A DNA stretch of 64,000 nt, taken from the NCBI GenBank assembly GCA_963842975.1, contig CAWJIH010000011.1:67545-131544 (forward strand), given 5' to 3'. The notes below the pieces were generated by a model. The model was not told the origin of the DNA. It did no database searches and worked only from the letters and a program-made list of their open reading frames with translations. The DNA is from JACJWR01 sp963842975 (GTDB lineage: Bacteria > Actinomycetota > Actinomycetes > S36-B12 > UBA10799). Positions 6,812 through 16,074 of this stretch are shown here, piece after piece. Numbering within the stretch: position 1 is the stretch's first letter; every line of letters starts with the position of its first letter. The translations under genes were made by a program, and so were the position numbers.

Positions 6812-7883
6812 GCGAGAAGAAACCCACGGCCGCGGCGGCGACTGCTTCAGCCAGGGTGTCGCGAAACCGCGGTTGCGACAGTCGCGCCGCGTCACGAGTG
6901 TGGGTGAGGTAACCCACCTCGACACGGACGGCTGGCATCTGTGTGGTTCGTAGCACGTCCCAGGTCTTTTGGTGGCTCCGGCAGTCCGCCAGGTCTGTTC
7001 GAGCCACAATCTCGGCGATCACCAAGTCGGCAAAACTTCGACCTAGTTCCGACTCGTTATGCGTGCTGCCAAAGTAGTAGGCGGCGACACCATGTGGACG
7101 ACCCGATGGGCTGCCATCGGCATGCAGCGAAATCATGAGGTCGGCAGCCACCTCGTTGGCGATCCGGGCGCGGTCAGCTTCGGAAACGGTGTTGTGCAGG
7201 AATCGGCTTGGCGGCCTCGTGAGGAGCACCTGTGTACCGATCGCTGCGAGCCGACCTTCAACGCGGCGAGCGAGATCGTCAGCAATCACGGCTTCGCTCA
7301 GACCGTGGCCCTCCACACCTGGATCTGGACCGCCATGGCCGGGATCGAGGACGATCACTTTGTCCGCAATGCCAGTGCGATTCGAGGCATGTGCGTGCTC
7401 ATCCCACAATCGCTCGGGCCGACCCCCCCGAACCGCCCGGGCCAGTCGACGCAGGGCCACCACAGTGTTCCAGCCGCACGTCCCATCCGTGGGCATGCCC
7501 ACGTTCCGCTGAAACTCGCGCAAAGCTGCATCGGTCTTCGTACCGAAGATGCCGTCCACGCGGCCCAGGGTGAAACCAAGGTCGGACAACCGTCGCTGGA
7601 GGTCTTGGACATCATCCCCGGAGTGAGGATGGGCGGCCGAAAACCACAGCACACGGTCCCCTAGTGACCACCGAGCTTCCTCAAGGTGGCGAAAGGTGGT
7701 GGGCCCGATGACCCCGTCCACGCTGATTCGCCGCTCCTGCTGGAAGGCCCGGACGGCCCGGTCCGACTCCGCGTCGAAATCAAAGCCCCCGGATCCGGCG
7801 GGCAGGTATCCCAAACGCACAAGGCGGGAACGTACTTCGGCAACGATGGGACCGGTGTCTCCCAGCGCCACCCGAACATCCAT
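6783..7883 (-). CDS. cwlM: CwlM-type N-acetylmuramoyl-L-alanine amidase with two peptidoglycan-binding domains
   Basis: About 366 residues: two PG_binding_1 repeats (about 8-70, with FQQERRISVDGVIGP, and 85-150, with RVDGIFGTKTDAALREFQ), then an Amidase_3 domain (about 175-355). Candidate zinc and catalytic residues are visible: His in VLDPGHGGPDPG, Glu in GLSEAVIADDLA, His in MISLHADGSPSG and the C-terminal Glu in VEVGYLTH. There is no signal peptide, so the protein is predicted cytoplasmic, like mycobacterial CwlM, which regulates peptidoglycan precursor synthesis. GTG 7886 and ATG 7883 are both possible starts. It is the last gene of the sigM-trxBA block and is convergent with parB. Confidence 0.85.
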   Translation of the reverse strand: MDVRVALGDTGPIVAEVRSRLVRLGYLPAGSGGFDFDAESDRAVRAFQQERRISVDGVIGPTTFRHLEEARWSLGDRVLWFSAAHPHSGDDVQDLQRRLSDLGFTLGRVDGIFGTKTDAALREFQRNVGMPTDGTCGWNTVVALRRLARAVRGGRPERLWDEHAHASNRTGIADKVIVLDPGHGGPDPGVEGHGLSEAVIADDLARRVEGRLAAIGTQVLLTRPPSRFLHNTVSEADRARIANEVAADLMISLHADGSPSGRPHGVAAYYFGSTHNESELGRSFADLVIAEIVARTDLADCRSHQKTWDVLRTTQMPAVRVEVGYLTHTRDAARLSQPRFRDTLAEAVAAAAVGFFSPSSDSDSEE

Positions 7884-7905
7884 CACTGGGCTGCGTGGGT
7901 ACTAG

Positions 7906-8229
7906 TCAGGACAGGTACTCGGCAAGGTCGCGAAGCAGTGCCTGCTTGGGCTTCGCGCCGATGATTTGCTTGACCAGTGCTCCACCGGAGTAGACGTTGA
8001 GAGTGGGGATGCTGGTGATTCCTTGGCCAGCAGCGATTACCGGGCTCTCGTCGACGTTCAGCTTCGCCACGACCAGCGAGTCGTGCTCCGCTGCGATCTC
8101 TTCAAGAATCGGAGCAACTTGTTTACACGGTCCGCACCAAGCCGCCCAGAAGTCGACAAGTACCGGCTTGTCCGAGTTCAGGACCTTCTCATCGAAGTCC
8201 ATGTCAGTCACTGTGATGGTGTTGGTCAT
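7906..8229 (-). CDS. trxA: Thioredoxin
   Basis: A 107-residue cytoplasmic dithiol-disulfide oxidoreductase with the active site WCGPC inside VDFWAAWCGPCKQVAPILEE and the cis-proline loop SIPTLNVYSGG. The start is ATG 8229, preceded by GAGGAG. The frame is open further upstream, but that part lacks thioredoxin similarity. It is encoded 41 bp downstream of its reductase gene trxB, as in mycobacteria and streptomycetes. Confidence 0.96.
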   Translation of the reverse strand: MTNTITVTDMDFDEKVLNSDKPVLVDFWAAWCGPCKQVAPILEEIAAEHDSLVVAKLNVDESPVIAAGQGITSIPTLNVYSGGALVKQIIGAKPKQALLRDLAEYLS

Positions 8230-8270
8230 GCGAAACTCCTCAGGAATGTTGGTGGTTGTTAGGTTACGGG

Positions 8271-9206
8271 TTACTCGTGATCGGCCAACCAGCGCTCCGC
8301 GTCCAGCGCCGCGGAACAACCCGTACCAGCAGCGGTGATTGCCTGACGGTAGGTGTGGTCGACCACGTCGCCGCAGGCGAACACGCCGGCGACGCTCGTC
8401 GCCGTCGAACCGGGTGTGGTGATGACGTACCCCTCATCGTCCACCTCAATCTGACCGGTGAAGAGTTCAGAACGGGGATCGTGGCCGATTGCGATGAAAA
8501 GCCCGGTCGCCGGCAGTGTCGTCTTTTCGCCGGTCTTTCGGTTCTCCAAAACCACGCCGGTCAGCTTCTCGTCACCGAGTATCTCGCTGACGACGGAGTC
8601 CCAGGCCACCTCGATCTTGGGATTGTCCAGGGCGCGAGCAACCATGACCTTGCTTGCCCGGAACTCGTCGCGCCGGTGCACGATGGTCACCTTTGAGGCG
8701 AACCGGGTGAGGAAGGTCGCCTCTTCCATCGCCGAGTCGCCACCCCCCACAACGATGATTTCCTGGTCTCGGAAGAAGAAGCCATCACACGTGGCACACC
8801 AGGAAACACCGTGGCCGGAGAGGCGTTTTTCGTTCTCCAGGCCAAGCTCACGATAGCCCGAACCGGTCGCGATGATGATGGACTTGGCGTGGTGTTCGTC
8901 ACCGGATCCGTCGACCACTCGTTTGACCTCCCCGCTGAGGTCCACCGAGGTTACGTCGTCGACGATGAATTCGGTGCCGAATCGCTCCGCTTGGGCGCGC
9001 ATGTTCATCATCAACTCGGGACCCATGATGCCCTCGGGGAATCCCGGGAAGTTTTCGACTTCGGTGGTGTTCATCAGCGCACCGCCAGCAGTCACCGCAC
9101 CTTCGAACATCAGCGGCTGGAGTTGGGCTCGGGCGGCATAGACCGCGGCGGTGTAGCCAGCCGGGCCGGAGCCAATGATGATCACTTCACGGATGTCGGG
9201 GGCCAT
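8271..9206 (-). CDS. trxB: Thioredoxin reductase (NADPH)
   Basis: A 311-residue FAD flavoprotein that reduces thioredoxin with NADPH. Motifs: FAD-binding VIIIGSGPAGYTAAVYAARA at the N-terminus, the redox pair CATC in GVSWCATCDGFFF, NADPH-binding VVGGGDSAMEEATFL followed by HRRDEFRAS, and the C-terminal FAD motif GVFACGDVVDHTYRQAITAA. The start at ATG 9206 (MAPDIREVIIIGS) has an AAGGAG site. It lies 62 bp after the anti-sigma gene, in the same transcriptional direction. Confidence 0.96.
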   Translation of the reverse strand: MAPDIREVIIIGSGPAGYTAAVYAARAQLQPLMFEGAVTAGGALMNTTEVENFPGFPEGIMGPELMMNMRAQAERFGTEFIVDDVTSVDLSGEVKRVVDGSGDEHHAKSIIIATGSGYRELGLENEKRLSGHGVSWCATCDGFFFRDQEIIVVGGGDSAMEEATFLTRFASKVTIVHRRDEFRASKVMVARALDNPKIEVAWDSVVSEILGDEKLTGVVLENRKTGEKTTLPATGLFIAIGHDPRSELFTGQIEVDDEGYVITTPGSTATSVAGVFACGDVVDHTYRQAITAAGTGCSAALDAERWLADHE

Positions 9207-9268
9207 ACAGATGTGCTCCTTGAATGGGGCGTTGGATACCAGTGATGCCAACGATCCTAGTGGGAGCA

Positions 9269-10081
9269 CTATTCCTGACGGGTGACCTCTCGTGCCGCCA
9301 TGTCGGCAACGTCACGATGCCGCACCTGTGGGTCCGTTTTGCTGCACCGAACTCCGACCACCACAACATCGGCGGTGCCGTCGTCGGCATCCGTGAGGTA
9401 GGCCAACACCGCGACAGGGGAGTCCTGGAATCGAGCGATGTCGAGCAGTGCAAGGTCTTGCGGGGGGAAACCGATTCCAGCCAAACACGAATCAATCCCC
9501 GCGGGAGTAGCTGCGAAAGTGGCACGCAACACCTCTGGCGACGCCACACCGGTGGCCGACTCCATCACTTGCGGGACTCGCAGCCGAACATTTTGGGCGG
9601 TGTACGTCGAACCCGAACTCACAGGCACCACCTTCACTGCATCGGCGGCGAAACTGTCAGGCGTCTGCTGTTCGGGCTGCACCACGGAACTTGCTTCCGC
9701 TGTGATGTTCCCGGGTTGGGAGCCGTCAGGCAAAGCGGAAAGTGCCAGCGCGACGCCGATCCCGGTCGCGGCCACCCCACCGGCAGCCCACCACCAGCGG
9801 CGATTGCTCGTCGCTTGGGAAGCCTCGGCGGCGCTGTCAGGGGTTACAGGGGTTCCGGGTGCACTGGCCGAAAGGTGGGTGACTTCACTGATGTTGCCAC
9901 CGGTTCGCGCGCGTGATTCGTCGGCCAACGCAGACAGCACCCGTTGCGAAACATCGTCCGGGATCGACGCTTCCGGCAAACGACCGAGCAGTTGCCGCAC
10001 CCATTCGTCGTCTCGATTCGCCTCGGCAGTAGCCGAACCGTCGTCGGACAAGCCAATTCGCGGGATCTCTTCATCGTTCAT
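9269..10081 (-). CDS. Putative membrane anti-sigma factor for the SigM-like sigma factor
   Basis: A 270-residue protein with a cytoplasmic N-terminal part (DDEWVRQLLGRLPEASIPDD, about residues 24-50), a single transmembrane segment (about 92-115, WWWAAGGVAATGIGVALAL) and an extracytoplasmic C-terminal domain. Its start overlaps the sigma-factor stop (ATGA, 10078-10081), the usual sigma/anti-sigma arrangement. It occupies the position of Rv3912, the SigM anti-sigma factor. No HXXXCXXC zinc motif is seen, so any redox control would be indirect. The role is inferred mainly from position and topology. Confidence 0.7.
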   Translation of the reverse strand: MNDEEIPRIGLSDDGSATAEANRDDEWVRQLLGRLPEASIPDDVSQRVLSALADESRARTGGNISEVTHLSASAPGTPVTPDSAAEASQATSNRRWWWAAGGVAATGIGVALALSALPDGSQPGNITAEASSVVQPEQQTPDSFAADAVKVVPVSSGSTYTAQNVRLRVPQVMESATGVASPEVLRATFAATPAGIDSCLAGIGFPPQDLALLDIARFQDSPVAVLAYLTDADDGTADVVVVGVRCSKTDPQVRHRDVADMAAREVTRQE

Positions 10082-10752
10082 GGATTCTTCTCACCTCCCG
10101 GATTCGGAGTGCCCGCGCTGGTCGCTGCGGCAGATTCGCCAGGTTGGTCCGGAGCGGCCGCCGGAGGTGTGACGCTCGGCTGGGCTTGTGGGTTCCTTGG
10201 GCGGTAGTCGGCCAACTGCACCGCCAGTTTGGCTCGGCCCCGAGCACATCGGCTCTTCACAGTGCCGGACGGAATCGCAAGGATTTCGGCTGCCTGATCC
10301 ACCCGGTAGCCCTGCACGTCCACGAGCACGATCGCAGCTCGTTGGTCGATCGGCAGGGTCGCCAGCGCCCGAGACAATTCGACGGCCAGTTCGGAAGCAG
10401 CAATCGCATCCCGTGGATCGGCCAGGGTTTCTGGACCGTTCTGTGGATCGGACCCGGGCAGTGGAACTGTCGGTCGCGCCCGGCGTCTGCGCATCCGATC
10501 CAGGCACGCATTCACGACCACGCGATGCAACCAGGTGGTCACAGCGGCTTCGCCGCGGTAGGACGACGCGCTGCGGAAGGCGGAAATCATGGCGTCTTGC
10601 AGCGCGTCGGACGCTTCCTCAGGATCCGATGTGGTGCGCAAGGCCACCGCCCACAGCCGGTCGCGGTGGCGCCGGAAGAGCTCGGCGAAGGCGTCCGGGT
10701 CACCGGCGACGTGGGCCGACATGAGCTCCGAGTCGGTGATGTCATTGGGCAC
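10078..10752 (-). CDS. sigM: ECF RNA polymerase sigma factor, SigM-like
   Basis: A 224-residue ECF sigma factor. Region 2: AFAELFRRHRDRLWAVALR and ASDALQDAMISAFRSASSYR with WLHRVVVNACLDRMRRRRAR. Region 4: ALATLPIDQRAAIVLVDVQG, then VDQAAEILAIPSGTVKSRCA, the -35-recognition helix-turn-helix. GTG 10752 is preferred as start because GGAGG lies 9 nt upstream; the longer open frame runs back into the pseudokinase gene. Order pseudokinase/murJ - sigM - anti-sigma - trxB matches the mycobacterial sigM locus, pointing to cell-envelope or oxidative stress control. Confidence 0.88.
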   Translation of the reverse strand: MPNDITDSELMSAHVAGDPDAFAELFRRHRDRLWAVALRTTSDPEEASDALQDAMISAFRSASSYRGEAAVTTWLHRVVVNACLDRMRRRRARPTVPLPGSDPQNGPETLADPRDAIAASELAVELSRALATLPIDQRAAIVLVDVQGYRVDQAAEILAIPSGTVKSRCARGRAKLAVQLADYRPRNPQAQPSVTPPAAAPDQPGESAAATSAGTPNPGGEKNP

Positions 10753-12196
10753 GTGCGGCGTCCTCCGAGTGCCCATAGATCGCGGCGGATCTGATCCCGG
10801 CGCGGTAGCCGGTGTCCCAGGAGGAGTCCGATGAGAGCGGCATCTTGCTGATCCACACCAGCAGGGCCCGCGATTCGGCAACTCGGGGGATCCGAACAAA
10901 CACCGACTGACCAGCGCCTTTGACGTCGGCAACAGGCAGGAAACTCTCCAATGCACCCTGTGGGTAGGGTCCAACCGCGATCGTGAAGTCGGTTGAGGTC
11001 CCCACCAACTGAAGGTCCACGGCCGTAATCTCCTGGGTTGAGCCAAGGTCGAAGATCACACCCACACCGCGTTTGCCCCCGACATCGGAAGTGAAGTAGG
11101 ACTTCGTCGTCCAGGCCGTGCCGGGATCGGCGTCAACGATGTTCGACAGCAGGTGCGGGTATTCCAGGCCGTCGCCGTCCGGATCGATTGTGCTCATTCC
11201 AACGATCGGCAGGATCTGTTCGTCCGCGTTGATCGGCGGCTCAGCGGCCGGAGTAACCGAGGTGATCATGCCGTCATCTGTGTCGAGGACGACCCCGTTA
11301 CCGGCAAATCCATCGTGTGAGGCCTGTGTGATTCCCACCGTGGTGATGCCCATGACCGCCGTGATGGCAGCGGCGGTCATCCCGATTCGAGCAGTCCGAC
11401 TCCGGGTGTATTGCCGTCGCCTGCGAGTGGCGCCGCGGATCATCAGCGAATCCCGCACCGCGGAGAGTTCCGCCATCAGCGACCGGACCGTTGCGGTTCC
11501 GGTGGCGGCAGCGGCGAGTCCTCGGCAGACCCAATCATCGAGTTCATGAGGGACGTCGGCCACCAGACGACTCGGTGGTGGAATCCTGCCGATGGAGGTC
11601 GGCGTGGCACCGTCGCCTAAGTCATCTGGCCACGATCCGGTCAAGCACAGGTACAGCACCCCGACGAATTCTGCTGCGTCTGCGGCTCGCCAGGCCTGCT
11701 GGTCGGGTTCCCGGGAATGCATGGCGGCATCAATCTGGTATCCGCGAAGTTTCAGTTCCCCGGACCCATCGAGGTGCACCACATTCGGCTGCAGCCGGCC
11801 GTGGCTCAGTCCTGCGTCAGCAAGGGCCATCAAGCCCTGCCCAACCTCCAGCGCGATATCGACCGAAACCGCTGGGCTCAGGGGTTCCTGGGCCAGGTAT
11901 TTCAGTGTCGGCAGGTCGGTCCATTCCGAGATGATCGCCAGGACCTCACCATCAGCCACAATGTCGAGCACTGGCAAGAGTGTGCGATGGTGCACGCCAG
12001 CCGCTCTGATCGCGGCCGACCGCGCAGCTGGTGCCTGGGGCGAGTTGGAGGCGATCAAACGGATGCTGACAGGTCGGTGCAGACGTTCGTCTACTCCACG
12101 CCAAATCTGCGATGTCGGCCGCACCCGGATGTCGTCGGCCAGCCGGTATCGATCCCCGAGCAAATCGCCCGCGGAATGCGGAATGGGGCCCGATGG
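10742..12196 (-). CDS. Membrane pseudokinase with discoidin-like extracytoplasmic domain (MurJ partner)
   Basis: About 484 residues. An N-terminal protein-kinase fold (LLGDRYRLADDIRVRPTSQI, about residues 10-250) lacks catalytic features: the glycine loop is degenerate, the usual lysine position reads VSIRL, and the HRD-like site is LSHGRLQPNVVHL. A transmembrane helix (about 275-300, TARIGMTAAAITAVMGITTV) leads to a C-terminal beta-rich domain resembling F5/8 discoidin modules. In Mycobacterium this pseudokinase is the C-terminal part of the MurJ polypeptide, which binds FhaA. Here it is a separate gene starting 13 bp after the murJ stop. ATG 12196 is preferred over 12274 because the latter overlaps murJ. 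Confidence 0.78.
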   Translation of the reverse strand, partial: PSGPIPHSAGDLLGDRYRLADDIRVRPTSQIWRGVDERLHRPVSIRLIASNSPQAPAARSAAIRAAGVHHRTLLPVLDIVADGEVLAIISEWTDLPTLKYLAQEPLSPAVSVDIALEVGQGLMALADAGLSHGRLQPNVVHLDGSGELKLRGYQIDAAMHSREPDQQAWRAADAAEFVGVLYLCLTGSWPDDLGDGATPTSIGRIPPPSRLVADVPHELDDWVCRGLAAAATGTATVRSLMAELSAVRDSLMIRGATRRRRQYTRSRTARIGMTAAAITAVMGITTVGITQASHDGFAGNGVVLDTDDGMITSVTPAAEPPINADEQILPIVGMSTIDPDGDGLEYPHLLSNIVDADPGTAWTTKSYFTSDVGGKRGVGVIFDLGSTQEITAVDLQLVGTSTDFTIAVGPYPQGALESFLPVADVKGAGQSVFVRIPRVAESRALLVWISKMPLSSDSSWDTGYRAGIRSAAIYGHSEDAARAQ

Positions 12197-12209
12197 CATA
12201 ACAACAAGA

Positions 12210-13982
12210 CTAGTCGCTGTCCCCGCCGCGGTGGCGCAGTATTGGTACCCGGGCACGGACGAGTGCGATGCCATCGTTGATCTCTTCGACTCGGAGCACC
12301 TTGCAAGCGGCTACGTAGGCAAGCACTACGGCCAGACTTCCTAGCCCGAGCACCACGATCGCCAACAGCGGATAGCCCGCGAATCCAGCGGTAATTTCCG
12401 TGCCCACGAGCCCGGAGAACCACTGCCTTAGCCCGATCGCCACGGCGAAACCGACGCCGACCGACACCAATCCCGCCAGCAACATCCGTGCCAGAGCAGC
12501 GACGGTTGGTCCGGTGTTGAGCCCACCCAAACGCCGCCTGAGCCAGGCCCAGGCCACGACGATGGCAAACCAATAGGCCACTGATTCGCCGAGAGCCAGA
12601 CTGGCGACCTTCAGTCGGGTGGGGGCCAGGCCGTAGAAGAAGACCGCGAATCCCACCAGCAGAGTGCTGAAGATCACAGTGACTACGAACGGGGAGCGGG
12701 TGTCGGACAACGCGTACCAGCCGCGGATGAGCAGGTAGAACAGCCCGAAGGGCAGCAGACCAAGCGCAAATATGGACACCACCAGGCCGGTGTACGTGGC
12801 TGCGTCTCCGGCGCCGGCCCCATAGTTGAAGACCAGAGTTGTGAGCAGCGGTCCGAAGACGATGAGCAGCACCCCAGCGGGGACGATCAGGGAACCGACC
12901 AGTCGGGCGCCCGCGGAGATCTGATCGGCGACGGCTCGGTAGTCGCCGTCAGCGGCAGCATGACTCATGCGTGGGAGCAGCGCGGTGACGATGGAGATAG
13001 TGATCACGGAAGTGGGCAGCATGTAGACCAAGTAGGCCTTGTCGAAGGTTGTGAGGCCCTGGGCAACTGTTCCTTCCTCCGCTGCCAGCACGTTGGCACC
13101 GGTGGCCAGCCGGGTGGTCACCAGCAGGGCAATCTGGTTGGCGAGCACCATGGCCACCGTCCAGCCAGCTAGCTTGGCGGTCTTGCCGAGCCCGGAACCA
13201 CGGAAATCGAATCTGGGGCGGTAGCTGAACGACACCCGGCGGAGCACGGGGATCAAGATGAGCGATTGCACCACCACACCGAGCGTGGTGCCGATTCCCA
13301 ACCAGGTGATCTGAGTGCCGGTGATGGTGTCAACCGTGGTGTCGGTCCCGGCGAACCACAGGTACCCCAGCGCCATCGTGATCACGATGACGTTGTTGGC
13401 AACAGGGGCAAACATGGGCATTGCGAAGTGCTGTCGGGAGTTCAGCACCTGAGCCAACATGGTGTACAACCCGTAGAAGAAGATCTGCGGCAGGAAGAAT
13501 CTGGCGAAGGCAACAGCCAGTTCATAGTTCTGCTGGGGGTAGTCCTCCGGGACATACAGCGAGACAAGTAAGGGCGCGCCGAGCACAGCGATCACCGAAA
13601 GCCCGATGAGGACCATCCCGGTGAGGGTGAGCAAGCGGTTGGCGTAGGCGTCCCCGCCGTCGTCGTCTTCCTTGAGGTGGCGAACCAGTTGCGGTACGAA
13701 GACAGCCCCGAGCGCGCCGCCAACGAGCAGCAGATACACGGTGTTGGGCAGTGTGTTGCCAAGCGTGTAGGCGTCGGCCAGCGCACCAAAGCCGACCGCT
13801 GCGACCACCGCGATGTCGCGTCCGACACCGGTGACACGCGAGATGATGGTGCCGATCGCCATGACTGCGGAACTCCGCAGCATGCTGGGATCGCTCTCGG
13901 CCAGACGTGCCGAATCGACCACTTCAGATTGGCCGTCGTCAGGCGGTTCACCGAAAGCTGCAGGCTCACTCACCTTCGACAC
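12210..13982 (-). CDS. murJ: Lipid II flippase MurJ (MviN)
   Basis: A 590-residue polytopic membrane protein of the MOP superfamily, which moves lipid II across the membrane for peptidoglycan synthesis. MurJ signatures include AVMAIGTIISRVTGVGRDIAV, LPNTVYLLLVGGALGAVFVP and, mid-protein, YMLPTSVITISIVTALLPRM; about 14 membrane segments are apparent. GTG 13982 is supported by GGAGG 7 nt upstream and overlaps the end of the DUF6049 gene by 17 bp. Unlike mycobacterial Rv3910 it stops soon after the last membrane helix, leaving the pseudokinase to the next gene. Confidence 0.94.
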   Translation of the reverse strand: MSKVSEPAAFGEPPDDGQSEVVDSARLAESDPSMLRSSAVMAIGTIISRVTGVGRDIAVVAAVGFGALADAYTLGNTLPNTVYLLLVGGALGAVFVPQLVRHLKEDDDGGDAYANRLLTLTGMVLIGLSVIAVLGAPLLVSLYVPEDYPQQNYELAVAFARFFLPQIFFYGLYTMLAQVLNSRQHFAMPMFAPVANNVIVITMALGYLWFAGTDTTVDTITGTQITWLGIGTTLGVVVQSLILIPVLRRVSFSYRPRFDFRGSGLGKTAKLAGWTVAMVLANQIALLVTTRLATGANVLAAEEGTVAQGLTTFDKAYLVYMLPTSVITISIVTALLPRMSHAAADGDYRAVADQISAGARLVGSLIVPAGVLLIVFGPLLTTLVFNYGAGAGDAATYTGLVVSIFALGLLPFGLFYLLIRGWYALSDTRSPFVVTVIFSTLLVGFAVFFYGLAPTRLKVASLALGESVAYWFAIVVAWAWLRRRLGGLNTGPTVAALARMLLAGLVSVGVGFAVAIGLRQWFSGLVGTEITAGFAGYPLLAIVVLGLGSLAVVLAYVAACKVLRVEEINDGIALVRARVPILRHRGGDSD

Positions 13983-16074
13983 GCCCTGCCTCCAGCGATT
14001 CGGAATCCGTTTCAGCCGCGACGGACCCTGCGTCCTGGGCCCCGGGGGACCTCCGTCGGTACCTGCGGATCGTACTCCATCCGGCCATCAGGATGAGGGC
14101 ACCGAACGCCAGGCCCACGGCCCAGGCAGCCACCCGCGAATATGCCGAGGTGCGTAGCTCGAAATCCTCACCACGGCCGTAGGGCGACCCCTCGGGGGTC
14201 AGGAGCTGGGCAGTTACGGTCAGTGGCTCGGAACCGATGACCCGGACTGGGACCTCCAGGCTGAGGCGCTGGCCAGGCGGCACAGTGATCGGTGGGATCG
14301 GCTCAGGATCAATGCGGTACGAGGGCGTGGCCGAAAGCGTCAGACCGACGTTGACCGCCACCGCGAGGTCGTTCGAGACCGTCACCGGCACTCGTCCTTG
14401 CTCGCCGGGGAATGACACCGGCCCGGCGCTGCTGATGGTGACTTTGTCCCGTTCGGCCGAGATCTGTTCAGATGTGCGGCTCAACTGCAGGGCCCCAAGG
14501 GCGGCGTCGTTGCGCCAGGCGGCCGAGGAGCTCCGTAGCAGGGACTCCCGGAATGGGCTCAGGACGTCGCCCGGAGCGATGGCGATATCCCCGATTTCGG
14601 CCAGCGCGGCGCCTGCATTCGCCACCTGGGTCATGTGTGATCCAGAGAGTCGAGCCGCCTGCGCGAGCGGACCGAAAGGCAGAAGTTCAGCTTCCACCGT
14701 CGGCGGGTCGGTTGCGTCGAGGATGTCGCGCAACTGCACGAATTCGGCGTACTCGCCACCCTTGAGGCCAGTGAGCAGCACGTCCAACTGACGTTCTGGA
14801 GCCTGCCAGCGAGTGGTGGGTGGCAGCACAATCAGGGTGGGGCCATCCTGAGCTTGTGCCTTCAGCCCGACCAGTGCCATGAAAAGCTGGCGCCACTGCA
14901 GGGCGTTCTCGGGTCGGTCGGCGAGGAGTCGCAGGGCCAGAGCCAGATCCGCGTCGCCCACGATCCCGGTCAACGTTCCGCTGTCCGTGCCGAGGGTGAC
15001 GAGCGAATTGCCAGCCGGCGAGACTCCTTCGGCGGCCAAGGCGACGTTGCGCACCCCAGCCACCCGAAGGGCATCCAGGGTGGCTTGATCGAGGCGGCCG
15101 TCGGGGGGCCAACTGAAGCCGCCGCTGACTCCGCGGCCCAGTTGCGTCGTGAGCAGTTCCGGAGCCGTGGTCGTGGCGAGTATCAGGTCGGTGAGCTGAC
15201 CGGCCGACACCTCCGCCGGGGAATCCGGATCCGCGTAGGCCATGGCGGTCACGTCGGCGCGGGCGGCGGAGGAAACGGCGCTCTGAAGTTGCTCAAGCCA
15301 GGCTGTGGCGGCGGGGTCCCCGGGAAGTTCGACAGGGTTAGACGAGGCGTCAAGCTGACGATGTGGGCGGGCCAGCAGCTCGGCGCTCTGAACCGTTTGC
15401 GGATCGATCACCCAACTCACCGATTCGGTGAATCGGGCGCCCACCGTCAGAAGTTCCCGAAGCCTGCCGCCGCGATCAATCTCGGATGCCGGTGCATCGG
15501 AAATGAACACGTCTTCGCTGTCCCGGGCGGGTAGACCGACGATCGGCCAGAGGAAAGCAATCCGGGCTGGATTTGCCAGGGCACCGGGAGGGAACCAAGG
15601 CAGTAGCAGGGATGCCCGCCCGAGGATGTCGGCTTGGCCATCCACCGACTCGATACCGATCGGATACACACCAGCCGCAAGCGTCGGCAGTTCCGTGAAT
15701 GGGACGGTCAGCGTGAAGGTGGACTCTTCACCGGGAGCCAGGGAAACGAATCCGGGTTGCTGATCGGCCAAAACGCCAGTGACCGGGGGTTCTTCGGTGG
15801 CCTGCACGAAGGCATCGGACGGCGCGGCCAGCGGTTCGGTGCCCACCACCATGCGCACGCCCACGTCGCGTAGCGCGACCGTCGACGCATTCCGGAGCAC
15901 CCCGGATACCTCCAAGGTGTCATCTGGCTGGGGTGACGCGGGCAGCAGCGTGCGGATTTCCACATCGACCAAACCCGTCAGATCTGCTGCCGCCGCGGGG
16001 GAGAGGCCACCGACCAGCGGCGTCAAGGCGCTTGCGATCAGTAGGACAACCAGGGCGCCGATCCGCGTGATCAC
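13966..16074 (-). CDS. Secreted, membrane-anchored DUF6049 family protein (Rv3909-like)
   Basis: A 702-residue protein with a signal peptide (IGALVVLLIASALTPLVGGL, cleavage near AAA-D at about residue 30), a large extracytoplasmic region with beta-rich NEW3-like segments (LRNASTVALRDVGVRMVVG near the start and VPVTVSNDLAVAVNVGLTLS near the end), a C-terminal transmembrane helix (about 645-668) and a short basic tail. Length, topology and position between murJ and a NUDIX gene match Rv3909 and its actinobacterial relatives, whose biochemical role is unknown. GTG 16074 overlaps the NUDIX stop (GTGA). Linkage to murJ suggests an envelope function. Confidence 0.8.
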   Translation of the reverse strand: MITRIGALVVLLIASALTPLVGGLSPAAAADLTGLVDVEIRTLLPASPQPDDTLEVSGVLRNASTVALRDVGVRMVVGTEPLAAPSDAFVQATEEPPVTGVLADQQPGFVSLAPGEESTFTLTVPFTELPTLAAGVYPIGIESVDGQADILGRASLLLPWFPPGALANPARIAFLWPIVGLPARDSEDVFISDAPASEIDRGGRLRELLTVGARFTESVSWVIDPQTVQSAELLARPHRQLDASSNPVELPGDPAATAWLEQLQSAVSSAARADVTAMAYADPDSPAEVSAGQLTDLILATTTAPELLTTQLGRGVSGGFSWPPDGRLDQATLDALRVAGVRNVALAAEGVSPAGNSLVTLGTDSGTLTGIVGDADLALALRLLADRPENALQWRQLFMALVGLKAQAQDGPTLIVLPPTTRWQAPERQLDVLLTGLKGGEYAEFVQLRDILDATDPPTVEAELLPFGPLAQAARLSGSHMTQVANAGAALAEIGDIAIAPGDVLSPFRESLLRSSSAAWRNDAALGALQLSRTSEQISAERDKVTISSAGPVSFPGEQGRVPVTVSNDLAVAVNVGLTLSATPSYRIDPEPIPPITVPPGQRLSLEVPVRVIGSEPLTVTAQLLTPEGSPYGRGEDFELRTSAYSRVAAWAVGLAFGALILMAGWSTIRRYRRRSPGAQDAGSVAAETDSESLEAGRVEGE

